A stretch of DNA of 64,000 nt from Phaeosaccion multiseriatum (GCA_965112735.1 OZ218950.1:2170001-2234000), one strand, 5' to 3'; counted from the first letter of the stretch, positions 46,493-57,879 are shown. Numbers and translations: made by a program. Notes: generated from the letters alone by a model not told the origin.

Positions 46493-48227
46493 CAGTTGGT
46501 GATACAGCGGAGAGCGGGGAAGCGAGGACAGCGTCAAATGAGGTGCATTTGAGCAGCAGCGAAGGAGCACTGACTTTTATTTACGTGGTCGGGGAATGAT
46601 CGATGCATCTCTCCTTCACTTTACAAGCAGGCGGTCGAGCATGGAAGCGGTGTCACAGGGAAGAGAGAGAGAAGGGGGGAGAGAGAGGGAGAGAGAGAGA
46701 GAAGAGAGAGAGATAGGGAGACAGGGAGAGAGAGGGGGGCAACAGCAGGGCGGTGTCAAAGGGCAGAGAGAGAGAGAGATGGGGAGATAGAGGGGGGCAG
46801 CAGCAGGGCGGTGCAAAGAGGCAGGGACGCTCCCCGTTTAATCTTTTTATGCTCACGTTTGTGTCCCACTCTCTCTCTCACAGTACAGGGAGCGAGTAGG
46901 GAGGGAGGGAGAGAGAGAAGGGATGGTACTGGAGGGTGACATTGGTGGTCAGTTTTCAGTTTTCAGGGATTGGGGATCACAAGAGTCCAAAGATCCCACC
47001 TCCTCGGCCGCCCCTAGGGATAGTGTTTACTGCATCAGTAAAGACGCAGATCCATGCCGCTCTTCTATTCTAGCCTTGCCACTCGCCGATTTGTATATTT
47101 TGTTCACAAGAAGTACAAAAGAGTGTAGTGTCTCAAATATCTTCCATTTCCTTTTTATAGTGATTGTCTTCGGGCCCCGCAAAGGCGCCCCTCTTAAACC
47201 GAGTCAATGCGAAGACAAATGAAACAAGACATTTTACAAAGAAACGTTTTGATCCTCTCTCCCTCCCCCCCCCCCCCCCATCTACCCACCTCCCCACCCA
47301 CCCACTGAGAGAGCTGCCTCTCGGCCCCCCCTCCCACAAAACTCATCACTCATCACTCCTCCTCCTACTCCTGCTGCTGCTGCTGCCCCCCGTCACATCC
47401 GCGCAGGAGGTGCGTGTGTGTAGTGAGGACATATTAACCAAACTAAGCCTAACCAAGCCTAACTCTACCTAACCTTTTCACTCACAAATGAATGACAAGC
47501 GACAAAACTACCTTCACCTTCACCCCTGTGTGTAGACGGGTAAAGAGGGGGGGGGGGTGCGGCGAGAACCCATCTCAGTTTCCTCGCCCACCCCTCCCTC
47601 TTCCCCTTCCTTACTTGACTCACGACCTCCCCCTCCTTCCCTCCTTCCTCTCACACGTGACGCACGCCATGGGCACACTCCTTCAAAACAAGACCCTCAC
47701 TGTACAAGTGTTGCCCCGTCTGTCGTCGGAAATGCTTACCGAACGAACGCTACCCCTCCCTCCCATCTCTCTCCATTTTTTCCCCTTCCTTCCCCTCCTT
47801 CCCTCCTCTAAATATAAAATATCAATGGTCAGCACGACCAAGTGGTTGTTTTTTCTACGCGGCATAATGTCAAGTGTCTGGGAAGCACAAGATGAAGCGA
47901 GACTGACGGCCGACGCCCGCCGCATGTCGCGTCGGTTGTCCCCGCCCCTCCTCCACCCTTGCGCAGTCCCTTCGCTCAACAACCGCTTTGCGTTTTCACC
48001 CCCTTTTTCTTTGCGCAACAAAGCGCTCGCATCCCATTTTTGTCCCTCCTTTTTTTCCATTTTTCTTTCCTTGTCCTTCTTTTCCATTTTCCTCTCCCCC
48101 CCACCCCTGCCCGCCCCACCCCTCCACCCTTCCCTGGGTAGGCCCTGCTCTCCTCGCTGCACATTGCACAGCAGGTATACATCGACATCCCCCCCCCTCA
48201 CCTCCGTTCTCTCTCCCCCGCCCCCGC
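46493..48227. other. Convergent intergenic region, MFS transporter / cyclin
   Basis: 1.7 kb with no gene recognised. It begins with a further copy of the dispersed GTTGGTGATACAGC motif (46495-46508). It then has GA-rich sequence (46660-46800), a short perfect stem TTTACTG/CAGTAAA near 47027-47044, a C14 run near 47265, and pyrimidine-rich low-complexity sequence to 48200. Frames through it are low-complexity. Confidence 0.6.
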
Positions 48228-50518
48228 CTATGAAACGGTCGTCTCCTTCACCCGGTGCACCTGGGGTGGTGTCGGATGCGCCAGACCAGAGGCGCTGCCT
48301 CCCATGCCCGCCTTCTTGGCACCTTCACTCGGTGGCTGCTGCGGTGGCTGCTGCGGCGGCGGCGGTGGCGGCTTGCTTCTTGGTGGTGGCGGAGGTGGTG
48401 GTGGCTTGGATCCAGGTGCTGCAGAGGTGGAGCTTGGAGGCCTTGGCGGGGGTGGTGGCGGTACCTTCCGAGCTGCTCCTCCTCCTCCTCCTCCTGCTCC
48501 TGCTGGGGTCGCCTTCTTCGATTGCGCCAAAACGTGCTGGGGTATTGGGCCCGGAGGAGGAGGGGGCCTTGGCTTCGCTGAACCACCAACTCCTCCCTTC
48601 GCATCCACTGCTGCCGCCACCCTTTGCCGCTTGGCCGGTTCTCCACCCGAAGAGTTGCTGCTCGTGCTGTTACTCCTGATGAGCGGCTGTCGGGTGGTCC
48701 CGTCATGCTTCGCACCACCACCAACACCACCACCAACACCACTAGTAGTGGTGGGTGGTGGCCCCTTGGGAGGGGGCGGAATGGCCTTGCGCGGCGGTGG
48801 TGGCGGCGGCGGTGGACGGGTTCCTGCTGCTGCCCCCGGCTTGTTCTTGCTGGGCGGAGCTCCAGGGGGTGGAGGCGGCACGGGTCTGGAGCCACTGCCT
48901 CCCTGCCTCGGTCTCTTGGCCGATGGCTGAGACGCGGGGGGCTGCGGCTGAGGCCGGCCCTCCTTCCTCTTGGAGCCGCTGCTGCTGGTGCTAAGAGCAG
49001 AGCTACCACTAGTGGTGCTCTTCGTTTGCATCGCCGTGCCGCTACCGCTGCCGCTAGTGCTGGCGCTGCTGTTGCTGCTGTTGCTGCGAGCCATGGCTGC
49101 AAAGGCATTTCCACTTCCAGTCGGCATCATGCCACCCCCCGCCCCGCCAAACGCAGCTGCACCCCCCGGTGACGCCAGAGGACTGAGCCCCGCTGACGCC
49201 TTACCAAACGCATCTTCCAACGCCGCGCTCTTACGCTTGGCGACAACCGCCGCCGCTTCTGGCGACGCCGGGTGGAGCACCAACTTCTCTGACAGAGCCG
49301 CTCGGAGCACCCGCACAGTCTCCTCCCGCTGCGCCTGCTTTTCGGGGTCCTTGCCCGGGGAGATTTGCTTGTACAGCGCCAGGAGGGTGGTGATGCAGAC
49401 TGTGGGTGATGGGGGGGGGGGGCGGAGGGCAAGCGCAGACACGAAGCGACGACAGACAGAGAAAGAGAGGGGGCACACGAGTAAGATTTTTGTTCTTTTT
49501 TGAATGCAGTAATTGCCTTTTTTTGTTTTTTTTTTCTCTCTCGGCATCTTTATTGCTGAGAGATGAATATATAGTGTGCATAGTACACAACCCACCACCA
49601 CGGACCAAAAGAAACGCCATCGTACTCACGTTGGAACTCGTCTGGCTTGATGTTCATCCTCAGGCCCACGTCGCTGAGGAAGGGGCGTATTTGTCCCCGG
49701 TGCTTATGCAGCGCCGCCAGCATGGTGCACACCTTTGCGAGCGTGTCGGAGGAAAGGTGCAGACACAGAGCCGTACATAGGCTGCTCCATACCAGATGGA
49801 TGGATGGATGGATGGATAGATAGATAGATAGAATGGTGGTGGCGTGGTTGTCGACGACATCGACATGCATAGAAAAAAAATAGTAGAAAAACCAGACCAC
49901 AGATGGGAGTTAGGTAGAGAGGGTAGACGTGAGGGAGAAGCATCCCAGGAAACCAAACGAATCCGAAGAGCCAACAGGTCCACGTCACCAATTCACCGCG
50001 GTGATGCGATGATGCGATGTGATGCAGATAGCAGTTGACACGCGTTGCGTTGGTCCAAGCCAAAGAGCCGCGCCGAAGAAAGCGAGCGTACGTGTGGTTG
50101 ACAACATGAGGGTGCGTGCGTGCGTGCGTGCGTTCGTTGTACACGAGAGGGCACAGGGTGGTGTGGTGTGGTGTCTGTTATAGGCACAGCTCTGGTAATA
50201 TTTGTGTGGAGGAAGAAGGGCAGAGAGAAAGAGAGAGAGAGAGCAAAAAGCCTGTCCCGTCCCATCATCATCCGTCCCCCCGTTGTCTCCCAACCCCGGG
50301 TTCGAATACATTTGTCTATCTACAAGTCTCTATATCTACACAGTTTTTACACAGTTTTTTTACACCCATGTACATCCAGTCACACCACTAAGCACCCCCC
50401 ACAACACACCCAAACGAGTGGGGCGATCTCAGATGAGAGTGGGGGAAGAGCAGGACAGGACAGGCCTTGGGAAGGTACGGGGCAGGTAGGGTGTGTGCAA
50501 ACCTCTTGGTGGCCTCCG

Positions 50519-50558
<40 letters not shown>

Positions 50559-51980
50559 ACACACACACAACCGTGCTTCTGAGCTCGACCAATTGACCAA
50601 CCCCCTGGGGTGCGTTCACAAGACCGCGCACCTGTCGTTGAGGAACTCAATGGCCAGTATCAGTACCGCTCTCTTCGAGAAGAAGGGCAGGTGCTCTGTT
50701 GTTGCCAGCGCAAGGGCCGTTGGTTGCGTGGAGCGGAAGCCGGGGCGAGCGGATCCATTATGCGTGGGCGCGCATGTGTGTGTGCGTGCGTGCGTGCAAG
50801 ACAGGGAGGCAGCAGAGTCATGAGCTCTTTGCATCAAGCCCCTGCGTCAGCAGCGGCGAGAGCGACAACCTTTCCAGTGAGAACACTTCCACAACCCCGT
50901 CACACACCACCCCAACCCGTTTCCACCCTCACTGCCAACCCAAAAGAGTCAGCGGCTACCCGGTTTCGAGCACTCTCTTCACCCCCGAGGCGAGGGAAGG
51001 CACTACCTCCCCCTCCCCACCCCCCTCCAGCGCTCACACAGGTGCTGACACTGCACAGACACCACCACCCCTATTCACACTTGGCACACCCACCAAAGTG
51101 CGGCAAAGCCTGCTTGAGCGCGGCGTGTGGGGGCCTCCAGATTAACTCGAAGCCGAGGGAGTCAAGGAGTTCCATCTCCGCCTTTAACACCTCGAGCTCA
51201 ATCTTGTTGTACTCCTGTTGGCGGTTTATCAGAGGGAGGTTGGGCGTTCACATTTGTTGGGCGACACAACACACACAGGGGCCGAAAATAAGTTAGATTT
51301 TGAGCAAATGCGTGCAAACAAAAGAGCAGCAGCAGCAGCAGCAGCAGCAAAAGCAGCGGGCGGGATAAATTTAGACCATGGACAGGGGTGCAGCACGCTT
51401 CGCCTCCTCACAACCACTTACGTCGCTGTCTCTGGCGAGCCTCTCGTCGTTCTGTCCGAGCATGTCTCCGCGTGCCTTGGCGCATGTCAAGATGATCTTC
51501 TCAAGGCGCACAGGCTGCTCCTCCGCCTTGCCCGCCAGCAGCAGACACGCGTAGGCCATGTTCATTCGCGTGTGCTTTGTCAGCTTGGGGTGCCTTTGTG
51601 GGGCAGAGGGATTGATGGTACGGTACGGGGAAAGGGGGGGGGGGGGCGTGTGATTGATCTTAGCAGGGGAAAAGGGCGGAGTATAGAAGGACAGGAAGAA
51701 AGGGTATGGATGGGGATGGGGAGAGGGGGGGGGATTAAGGAAGGCACCTCTCCCCTCAACTTCAGTGCAGTGCGACTTACTGTGGGCTTGGGAAAGGGTT
51801 GTCGGCGTAGTAGGACTGAAAGTAATACTGCGCGGTCACAGTCGTGACCTTGCGAAACAGCTTCCCTCCCACTTCTGAGATGAAGTGGCCCGTCATGAAG
51901 CGTTTAAAATTCTCCTCCTCTTGGGAAATGGTCTGCACTGCAGACAGCTGCTCCCGGGTGTACAGCGGTGGTGCCTCCAT
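48228..51980 (-). CDS. Transcription-type cyclin (cyclin T/K/L-like) with long proline-rich C-terminus
   Basis: Probable partner of a CDK9/CDK12-type kinase acting on RNA polymerase II. Minus exons: 51980-51781, 51593-51422, 51214-51094, 50695-50632, 49784-49630, 49399-48228; 627 residues, phases consistent. First cyclin fold: FKRFMTGHFISEVGGKL, TAQYYFQSYYA, MNMAYACLLLAGKAEEQP, LEKIILTCAKAR. It continues with ELEVLKAEMELLDSLGFEL and a second fold (RAVLILAIEFLND, LCTALCLHLSSDTLAKVCTMLAALH), then a helix ending LALYKQISPG. The last 300 residues are Ser-, Pro- and Gly-rich with many PPPPPP runs. An excellent acceptor (CTCCTGCAG) lies 10 bases before the ATG, so a 5' leader intron is likely. The proline tail alone resembles formin FH1, but the cyclin exons in frame settle the family. 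T versus K versus L type is undecided. Confidence 0.85.
50520..50570 (+). repeat. (CA)n array in a cyclin intron
   Basis: About eighteen CA units with one GTACA interruption, in the intron between exons 50632-50695 and 49630-49784. Confidence 0.9.
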
Positions 51981-53198
51981 GGTGGCTGCCTGCAGGAGCA
52001 GACGGGGGGTGGTAACGGGGGGAGTGGAGGGCGTGTAAGAGACTGACTACGCAAGAGTGCAAGGGGAAAGCCAAATGACCCGTCTCTCCGGACCACAACA
52101 TGGGGCTCGTTCAGCACGCCCCTGATGAGCGGCGCAGGGCACTGCCCCACACAGAGGCTGTCCCCCCCGCCCCTTCCCCCGGTAAAGCTTGAAGAGACCC
52201 ACACCGCCCCCCAACCCCCGAGGTGGAACGCCCACCACGCTGAAAGGCGCGTCTTGGTACTCCCTATACATCTACCTCCACTCCTGCCCCCTGCTGCTGT
52301 TCTGTCTATCTATCCCATCCCTCCTCCCATCATAAAGAACGGTCCACACCTCCGCACTTCCACGCGTTCCAAGCCCCTCCAATGCCCACTCCCCCTTAGC
52401 AGAGATGGAGCCCAATTGAAATATCCAAAGCACCATATAAAAGGGCTTCCCTGCACCTCCTCAGGTCTCTCTCTCTCCTGCCGTTAAGGCCCCACCGCAG
52501 CACACGCACACGCTTTCTGGAGGGGAAAAGGCAAAACGACTGCCAAACCAAATGCGTACCTTCTCGATCTGATTCCCGCGAACAAGTCCCTTACTCGCCC
52601 GTCAGCTTATACCCGCCCCTTCCCTTCAGCGCAGCTGTTCCACTGCCGTTCCCCCCGCGTTTCCCCTCTCCCACCCCTTGTCCCCTCCGCCCTCCCCTGA
52701 GGGACGGTGGGGGAGTCCCCCTTTTGGTGCTTAACCCTCCTCCACCACTCGCGCTTTCTCTCCTGCCTTGGGAAGGGCAAGAGGTCTACGGAGTGGGGTA
52801 AGGGGGGGGAAAGACTACGCTTTTCCCTGCTGCTGTTCAATAGGCTAAGGTCTTAGGCGTGTTTTGCTTGGCAGCGCCTGCCAAGCACCCCCCCGGGAAG
52901 AGTGCCCGGGGGGGCTCGGGTTTCTGTGGCTGAGATGGGTACACCCTTTTCCTTTCTTTTCCATCAATCCTCCCTCCCTCTCTATTTCTCTCTCTCCCTC
53001 TCTCTCTCTTCTATTCCATAATAGACTTAGCCATTTACACCGGAGGGAGAGGAAGGGAGCGAAGGGTGGTGTGGTGCGGTGGGTGGGAGAGTGGCGAGGC
53101 AGGGATCATAGCCGAGGGTGGAGAGTGAAGAGTGGACCAGAAGGTCGGGAGGGGGATTGAGAACCCCTCTCCCCTGTGCGCCAGAAGCACCAGACGCA
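51981..53198. promoter_or_regulatory. Divergent intergenic region, cyclin / BCD1
   Basis: 1.2 kb between opposed starts. A likely leader intron of the cyclin gene occupies the left end (acceptor near 51990). CACCATATAAAAGGGC at about 52431-52446 resembles a TATA box reading rightward, with CCCAATTG near 52411. Two perfect hairpins stand side by side at 52866-52886 and 52888-52914. No further coding sequence recognised. Confidence 0.5.
52866..52914. other. Two adjacent perfect hairpins
   Basis: GCTTGGCAG / CTGCCAAGC with a 3-base loop (52866-52886), followed after one base by CCCCCCCGGG / CCCGGGGGGG with a 7-base loop (52888-52914). Could be part of a structured leader or a small RNA; no family recognised. 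Confidence 0.6.
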
Positions 53199-54537
53199 AT
53201 GCTGACTATGAAAGAAGGAGAAGCCATGGAGCGGAAGGGAAGCGAAGAGGAGGTGAATGAGAGCATGAAAGGGAAGGGCCCCACCCAGACAGAGACGGCG
53301 TCAGCGCCCTCTCCCCTCACGGAAGGCACGGAAGGAGGAGAAGTGGGGGAGGGCACCACTTCAGTGCCGCAGAAGCCCGGGGCGGTGGAATCTCTGCCCA
53401 TGTGCCAGGAGTGCGAAAAGGCCCAGAGCAAGTACCGCTGCCCGGCCTGCGGGCGTCTCACGTGCAGCCTCGTGTGCTGCCAGGCCCACAAGAAGCGGCA
53501 GAACTGCAATGGAAAGCGAAGCCGTACCGACTTTGTGCGTGTGTCCCAGTTCACGGACCAGCAACTGCACAGCGACTACTTCTTCCTGGAGGACGCCCTT
53601 CGCACCGTGGAGGGGTCCAAGAGGGAGTTTGGGAGGTTGGGGACGTCGATTGGGACGATTGTACAGGAGAAGGACGGGCGTCAGCCCGCCGCAAAGCGCA
53701 GGAGAGGTGGGGGAAGGGGGGGGGCGAGGGGACGAAGGGAAGCAGCAGTAGTAGCTGCAGCAGCAGCACCAGCAGTGCCGCTAGTACCTGAGGAAGAGGA
53801 GGAGGAGGAGGAGGACGGCAACGACGACGATGAGGGCGAGGCGGAGGAGGGCGAAGTCCAGCGTAGTAGGAAGACGAAGATGAATAGAGACATTATCAAG
53901 CCCGAGCCCTGCGGCGCATGGCTCTCGGCGCACCCCGACAAAGTGCAGCAGTTGGTGCGTCACGCACACGAGCAACAGCGCATCACGCTCTTGCTCATGC
54001 CGCCCGGCATGACACGGCGGAAGATCAACAGCACGTTCTTGAAATTCTCTGACCGGACGGTGCACTGGCGTGTGGAGTGGGTGTTTGGCCATGCATTGGG
54101 AGGGGCTTGGTCGGTGGTGGACGACAAGGTGAGCGAGCGGGCGGTGCTGCAGGACCTCTTGGCGGGGCATCTTGGCGCAAGCTCGTCGGCCGCCAGCAGC
54201 AGTAGCAGCAGCAACAGCAGTAGTAATAGCAATAGCAACAAGAGAAGAAGCGATGCGCGAGGGGGGGGGGCGTTGGGCAACGCGCCAAAGCGGCAACGAT
54301 TAAAGACGTATGGCAGCGCACCCCCGCACTCTCTGCGCCTGTTTCTGCAGATCCCTTTCTGCAGAAGCGATCGGCAGCGCTGGTACGAGCTGCGGCCAGA
54401 CGCGTCGCTGCTGGATAACCTCAGAGACAAGGTCGTTATCGAGTTTCCCGTCATTCACGTGGCGCTTCGTGGGCTGGACGACGACAATGCCTTTCCGAGC
54501 CTCATCAGCGAGGCAACTTCCGCGCCCTCCTCGTCGT

Positions 54538-54570
<33 letters not shown>

Positions 54571-54662
54571 CACTTGGTGATACAGCAGCAGCAGCCGCCG
54601 CTCCACGGGTAGACGGCGGCGCGGAAGCGCAAGCCGTGGTCGCCGACGGGGTGGCCGGATGA
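53199..54662 (+). CDS. BCD1/ZNHIT6-type HIT zinc-finger protein (box C/D snoRNP assembly)
   Basis: Nuclear factor needed for box C/D snoRNP assembly. Single exon, 487 residues from ATG 53199. Residues about 68-105 form the HIT finger: CQECEKAQSKYRCPACGRLTC, then C, CC and H ligands (LVCCQAHKKRQNC). Directly after comes the BCD1-type segment FTDQQLHSDYFFLEDALRTVE. Then a Lys/Arg/Gly patch, an acidic run (EEEEEEEE, about 204-215), and the globular C-terminal half: ITLLLMPPGMTRRKINSTFL, VHWRVEWVFGHA, LRLFLQIPFC, RWYELRPDASLLDNL, VIEFPVIHVAL, matching the conserved BCD1 C-terminal region. The tail is Ala-rich and includes a copy of the dispersed LGDTAAA motif. Absence of introns contrasts with most neighbours. 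Confidence 0.9.
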
Positions 54663-54865
54663 AGTCATGGGTCGGTCAAGTCGCTTCAGGAGTGTACAAA
54701 ACGAAGAACGCACTATTCCATTCAAATCAGAATAGTATTATCGGAGTCAAGGTGTGGCCTTTTTTCTCTCTCTCGCTTACAATGGCATGGGGGTACTGTA
54801 CCTCTCCCTGCCTCATCTCTCTCTACCTTGGCATATACACGACTTGCTATATTTCATGTCTGGGT
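54663..54865. other. Convergent intergenic region
   Basis: 203 bases between two 3' ends; nothing recognised besides mildly A/T-rich sequence near 54690-54740. Confidence 0.6.
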
Positions 54866-56965
54866 TCAGCCGTGCGCAGTGAGCAGGAGGGACTCCAACG
54901 TCCGAGAGGAATGCCGCCGGTCAATGTAGCTCGCTGTGCCTCTCCGACCTCCCCGGCCCCTCTCTGCCCTTCTTCTCCGCCCTCCCCCTCCACCCCCGCC
55001 CCTGATTATGGGCGGAAAAGCACTCCTCTTACTCCCACCCCCTGTCCCAGTGGAGCGGCACTTGTCCTTGGTGAGTGTGTCCGGTACCCATAGCCCATGT
55101 CCCACTGTTTCACCCAGCGGCGGGGCTGGTAAGTGCTTCCGCTCGACGGTGGGACGAACGCGGTTTGAGTCCACGCGCTCCTTTGGCCCCTGCTCGCTCG
55201 GCTTCTGCCGGACTGCTGCCTTTCTCTCGCGCGGCCTTGTCTTCCGGGGCAGTACGGGCGGGTTGGGCTGTAGGGAGGCAGTGGAGGGAGGCCCGCTGAT
55301 AGGAAACTCCGCCGTTTGGGACAGCTGTAAATGGGGGTCACTGCCCTCGTCCTCATCATGGAAAGTGGCGCCAAAGCTCGCCGGTGTCATCGTCGCCCCC
55401 GCGCCCCCGCCCTCTCCCCCCCCCCCACCCTGTCCTCCTCTTTCGCTTCCCAGCAGCGACTCTTCGCTCCCCACCCTCACCCCCCCCGCCAGAGGCTCCA
55501 GGCTTTGGACCGTGCTCGAGAAGCTCGGCCGACCCGCTTTACTGCCTGCCCGAGCTCTGCCACCTTCACTGCGGCGGCGCCTTGATCGTCCTTTGCCTGA
55601 ACCCCCTCCTCTCCTGCTCTTCCTACCGCTTTCTCCTGTTCCTCCTCGACCTCCAAAGTCTGCCGTCTCTTCCAGCGACCAGTCCACCTCGCCATTCGCA
55701 CCCAATGGTCTGAAGTTGGTGCTCTCTTGGAACCCTCGCTTGCTCATATGCAAGGGATCTTCGTTCCGAATCGGCCCGTCCTTCTTCTGACCGTCTTGCT
55801 TTAGACCTACCCCTACCTTGAGGTCAATGTGCTCCAGCATTGACGGTTGCAGGCTAGAAGAGACCCGGTAGAACTGAGTCGTTCCCTCTTGCTCTTTCCC
55901 TCTTGCTTGTGCTCTTCTCTCGACGGAGTCGGCCTCCCCCACTTGCTGCTGCTGCTGCGGCTGCTGCTGTTGGTAGTGGTGCTGGTGCCCTCTCTTCTTT
56001 CCCCTCTTCTTCTTGGGGGGTTGCTCCTCCTGTGGGACAATTCCCCCTTCCTTGTGTAGTATAGAGGTCTGAGGGGAGTCGTGCAGCGGACACATCTTGT
56101 CCCCGTGGAAGCGAGAAAGCACCAGCACACTACCGTCATCGTCAAATATCCACTCCTTCCCCTTGATCTCCTTGAGCATACGGTCCATTCTCGCCTTGGA
56201 CTCGGCCTCTCTTTCTTCCAGAGCCTTGACCCGACTCTCCTCCCCCTTCCTCCTCGCCTCGTCCGCCTTGGTCTTGTTCATACACTCCTTCTCAAAGGCT
56301 GACCAGGACAGCTCATACCCCGCTCCCTGCCCGAATGAGGACATTTCTTCATCCAGCGCCATGACCATCCCCTGCTGACTCCCCGTGGACGACTTGCGAG
56401 ATGCAGCCCCCCTTGACTGCCGTCGATTCTTGCCGGCACGGTTTCCATTCGTCCCCAAGGACGACCGAGAGCTTTTCGCCCCCCGTTCCGTCCTTGCAGT
56501 AGTACCGCTGCTGTTCGCCTGAGTAAGTTCATCCAAAGCTGAGACGGCCTTCGGCCGCCGAATCGCGAGCGCCCCTCTTGCCCACGAGTCGATCTTCGAG
56601 GGAGGTGGCTCCTCCTCTGCAACCAACAATGGGTGCTCCAGCTGCGGCCTCTGCTGCTCCCGTCCATCACGAGGGGAGCCCTGCTCTTCTGAAGTTCCCC
56701 CGATCTCTTCTTCTACTGCGATCCCCGCCCCATTCTCCTCGCACGTGACTTGCTGGTTGCGGTCCTCTCCAGGGCACCACCCTGCCACTGCACCGAGCAC
56801 ATCATCAACGATCACCCCGCTGGCGAAGGGCACCACCACATGTTGCAAAGCCTTGTCTCCGATATGGTCCAGCACGAAGCCTAGAATCTCCTCTCGGATC
56901 TCCCGGACGATCGTCTCTGTGGCAAAGGCGAGCGAGAAGCTGTCTAAGCACGTGTAAGCCAACAT
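54866..56965 (-). CDS. Unknown protein with N-terminal helical domain and central coiled coil
   Basis: Single exon, 699 residues, start ATG at 56965. Family not recognised. The N-terminus (1-62) is a compact hydrophobic/helical unit (SFSLAFATETIVREIREEI, GDKALQHVVVPFASGVIVDDVLG). The middle, about 215-275, is a charged coiled coil (KTKADEARRKGEESRVKALEEREAESKARMDRM) followed by a conserved-looking strand KEWIFDDDGSVLVL. A Lys-rich patch (PPKKKRGKKRG), a poly-Gln stretch and DLKVGVGLKQDGQKKDGP come next. The last 250 residues are Gly/Arg/Ser-rich and disordered. The mix of a short N-terminal helical domain, coiled coil and basic tail is reminiscent of uncharacterised cytoskeletal or ciliary proteins, but that is only an impression. 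Confidence 0.75.
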   Translation of the reverse strand: MLAYTCLDSFSLAFATETIVREIREEILGFVLDHIGDKALQHVVVPFASGVIVDDVLGAVAGWCPGEDRNQQVTCEENGAGIAVEEEIGGTSEEQGSPRDGREQQRPQLEHPLLVAEEEPPPSKIDSWARGALAIRRPKAVSALDELTQANSSGTTARTERGAKSSRSSLGTNGNRAGKNRRQSRGAASRKSSTGSQQGMVMALDEEMSSFGQGAGYELSWSAFEKECMNKTKADEARRKGEESRVKALEEREAESKARMDRMLKEIKGKEWIFDDDGSVLVLSRFHGDKMCPLHDSPQTSILHKEGGIVPQEEQPPKKKRGKKRGHQHHYQQQQPQQQQQVGEADSVERRAQARGKEQEGTTQFYRVSSSLQPSMLEHIDLKVGVGLKQDGQKKDGPIRNEDPLHMSKRGFQESTNFRPLGANGEVDWSLEETADFGGRGGTGESGRKSRRGGGSGKGRSRRRRSEGGRARAGSKAGRPSFSSTVQSLEPLAGGVRVGSEESLLGSERGGQGGGGGEGGGAGATMTPASFGATFHDEDEGSDPHLQLSQTAEFPISGPPSTASLQPNPPVLPRKTRPRERKAAVRQKPSEQGPKERVDSNRVRPTVERKHLPAPPLGETVGHGLWVPDTLTKDKCRSTGTGGGSKRSAFPPIIRGGGGGGGRRRRAERGRGGRRGTASYIDRRHSSRTLESLLLTAHG

Positions 56966-57879
56966 TGTGCTCCGGCCGCAGCGTGCTGCGAAAAGAAGAG
57001 GACAAGTTTTCCCTTCCCCTCTCCTATTGCTTCCTACTGCTTAGAGCCGCCGTCGCCACCCTTCGCCGTCGTTGGTTAGGGATCTCATCTGCCAATGCTT
57101 AGTGGCTCCTCCCCCTGTTTGTTGCCTTCCACTTCAGGATGCGTAAAATGTGGCAGTATTTTCAAGGGAGCTTCATTCCTGCTTCACAAACCGAGCCACA
57201 GATGGATACCTGCACCTCCGACAATTCCTACGTCTTTATTCCGCTCCTCCTGCTCTCGCGACGCTCGGTGGTGTCCGATCGGTGTCCGCTCTGTTGTCCA
57301 CCCCCTTGGGGAATTTTCTGTAACGATCAAAATTGACGACACACACAGGCAGGAAGGCACAGCAGGGTAGAAGAAAGGCCATATACAACAGAGCCTTGAA
57401 AGGAGTAAAGGTCTTGCTGAAAATCTCTGACTTGTGCTCTTGAGGAGTGTGAGCGAGAGGTTTTGATCCGGGGGCGACACAGGAGGGCGTGAGGAAAGGG
57501 CATGGCGGTGGTGGGCGCAAAGTCCAGGGCATCGAGCGTCACGCGGAGGCACTAAGATGCAGTGAGCAAGGCCCCCTCGCGACGCATTGCACCGACGCTT
57601 GAGACGCGTAGCCAAGGCCTGGAAGGGGGGGCTTTGCGTCTTATTCAAGACGGAGCGGCAAGGAGATACGCAGTCTTTTTTCTTGAGAAGCGCCACCACT
57701 CAGCACGGAGAGCAGTGCAGAAACGCCATTGGTATGCACAAGCAGATGAACAAGTCCTTGGCAGCATATTTCGGCAGGTAGTGCGGGGGGGCGGCGGTCA
57801 GGAGGCCCGTCCTCTGACGTCCCTTGCCGCTTGGCTTGAGAACTTGAGAAGACGGTAAGGACCTTCTCTTTGGGTCATC
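56966..57879. promoter_or_regulatory. Divergent intergenic region, unknown protein / PP2C
   Basis: 914 bases between opposed start codons. No convincing exon or RNA gene found. A GT donor-like GACGGTAAGG lies at about 57851-57860, so a 5' leader intron of the phosphatase is possible. Confidence 0.45.

Noticed and set aside
48228-49399. Formin or WASP gene (proline-rich FH1-like frame on the minus strand)
   Set aside because: There is no FH2 or WH2 domain, and the frame joins in phase to upstream cyclin-fold exons.
50285-50315. T-loop-like GGTTCGAATAC suggesting a tRNA
   Set aside because: No acceptor, D or anticodon arm can be formed around it; it lies in a cyclin intron.
52900-52960. TPP riboswitch candidate (GGCTGAGA..ACCCTT)
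   Set aside because: The GAACCTGATC-type half and closing stem are absent, pyrimidine repeats follow, and the neighbouring genes are not thiamine-related.
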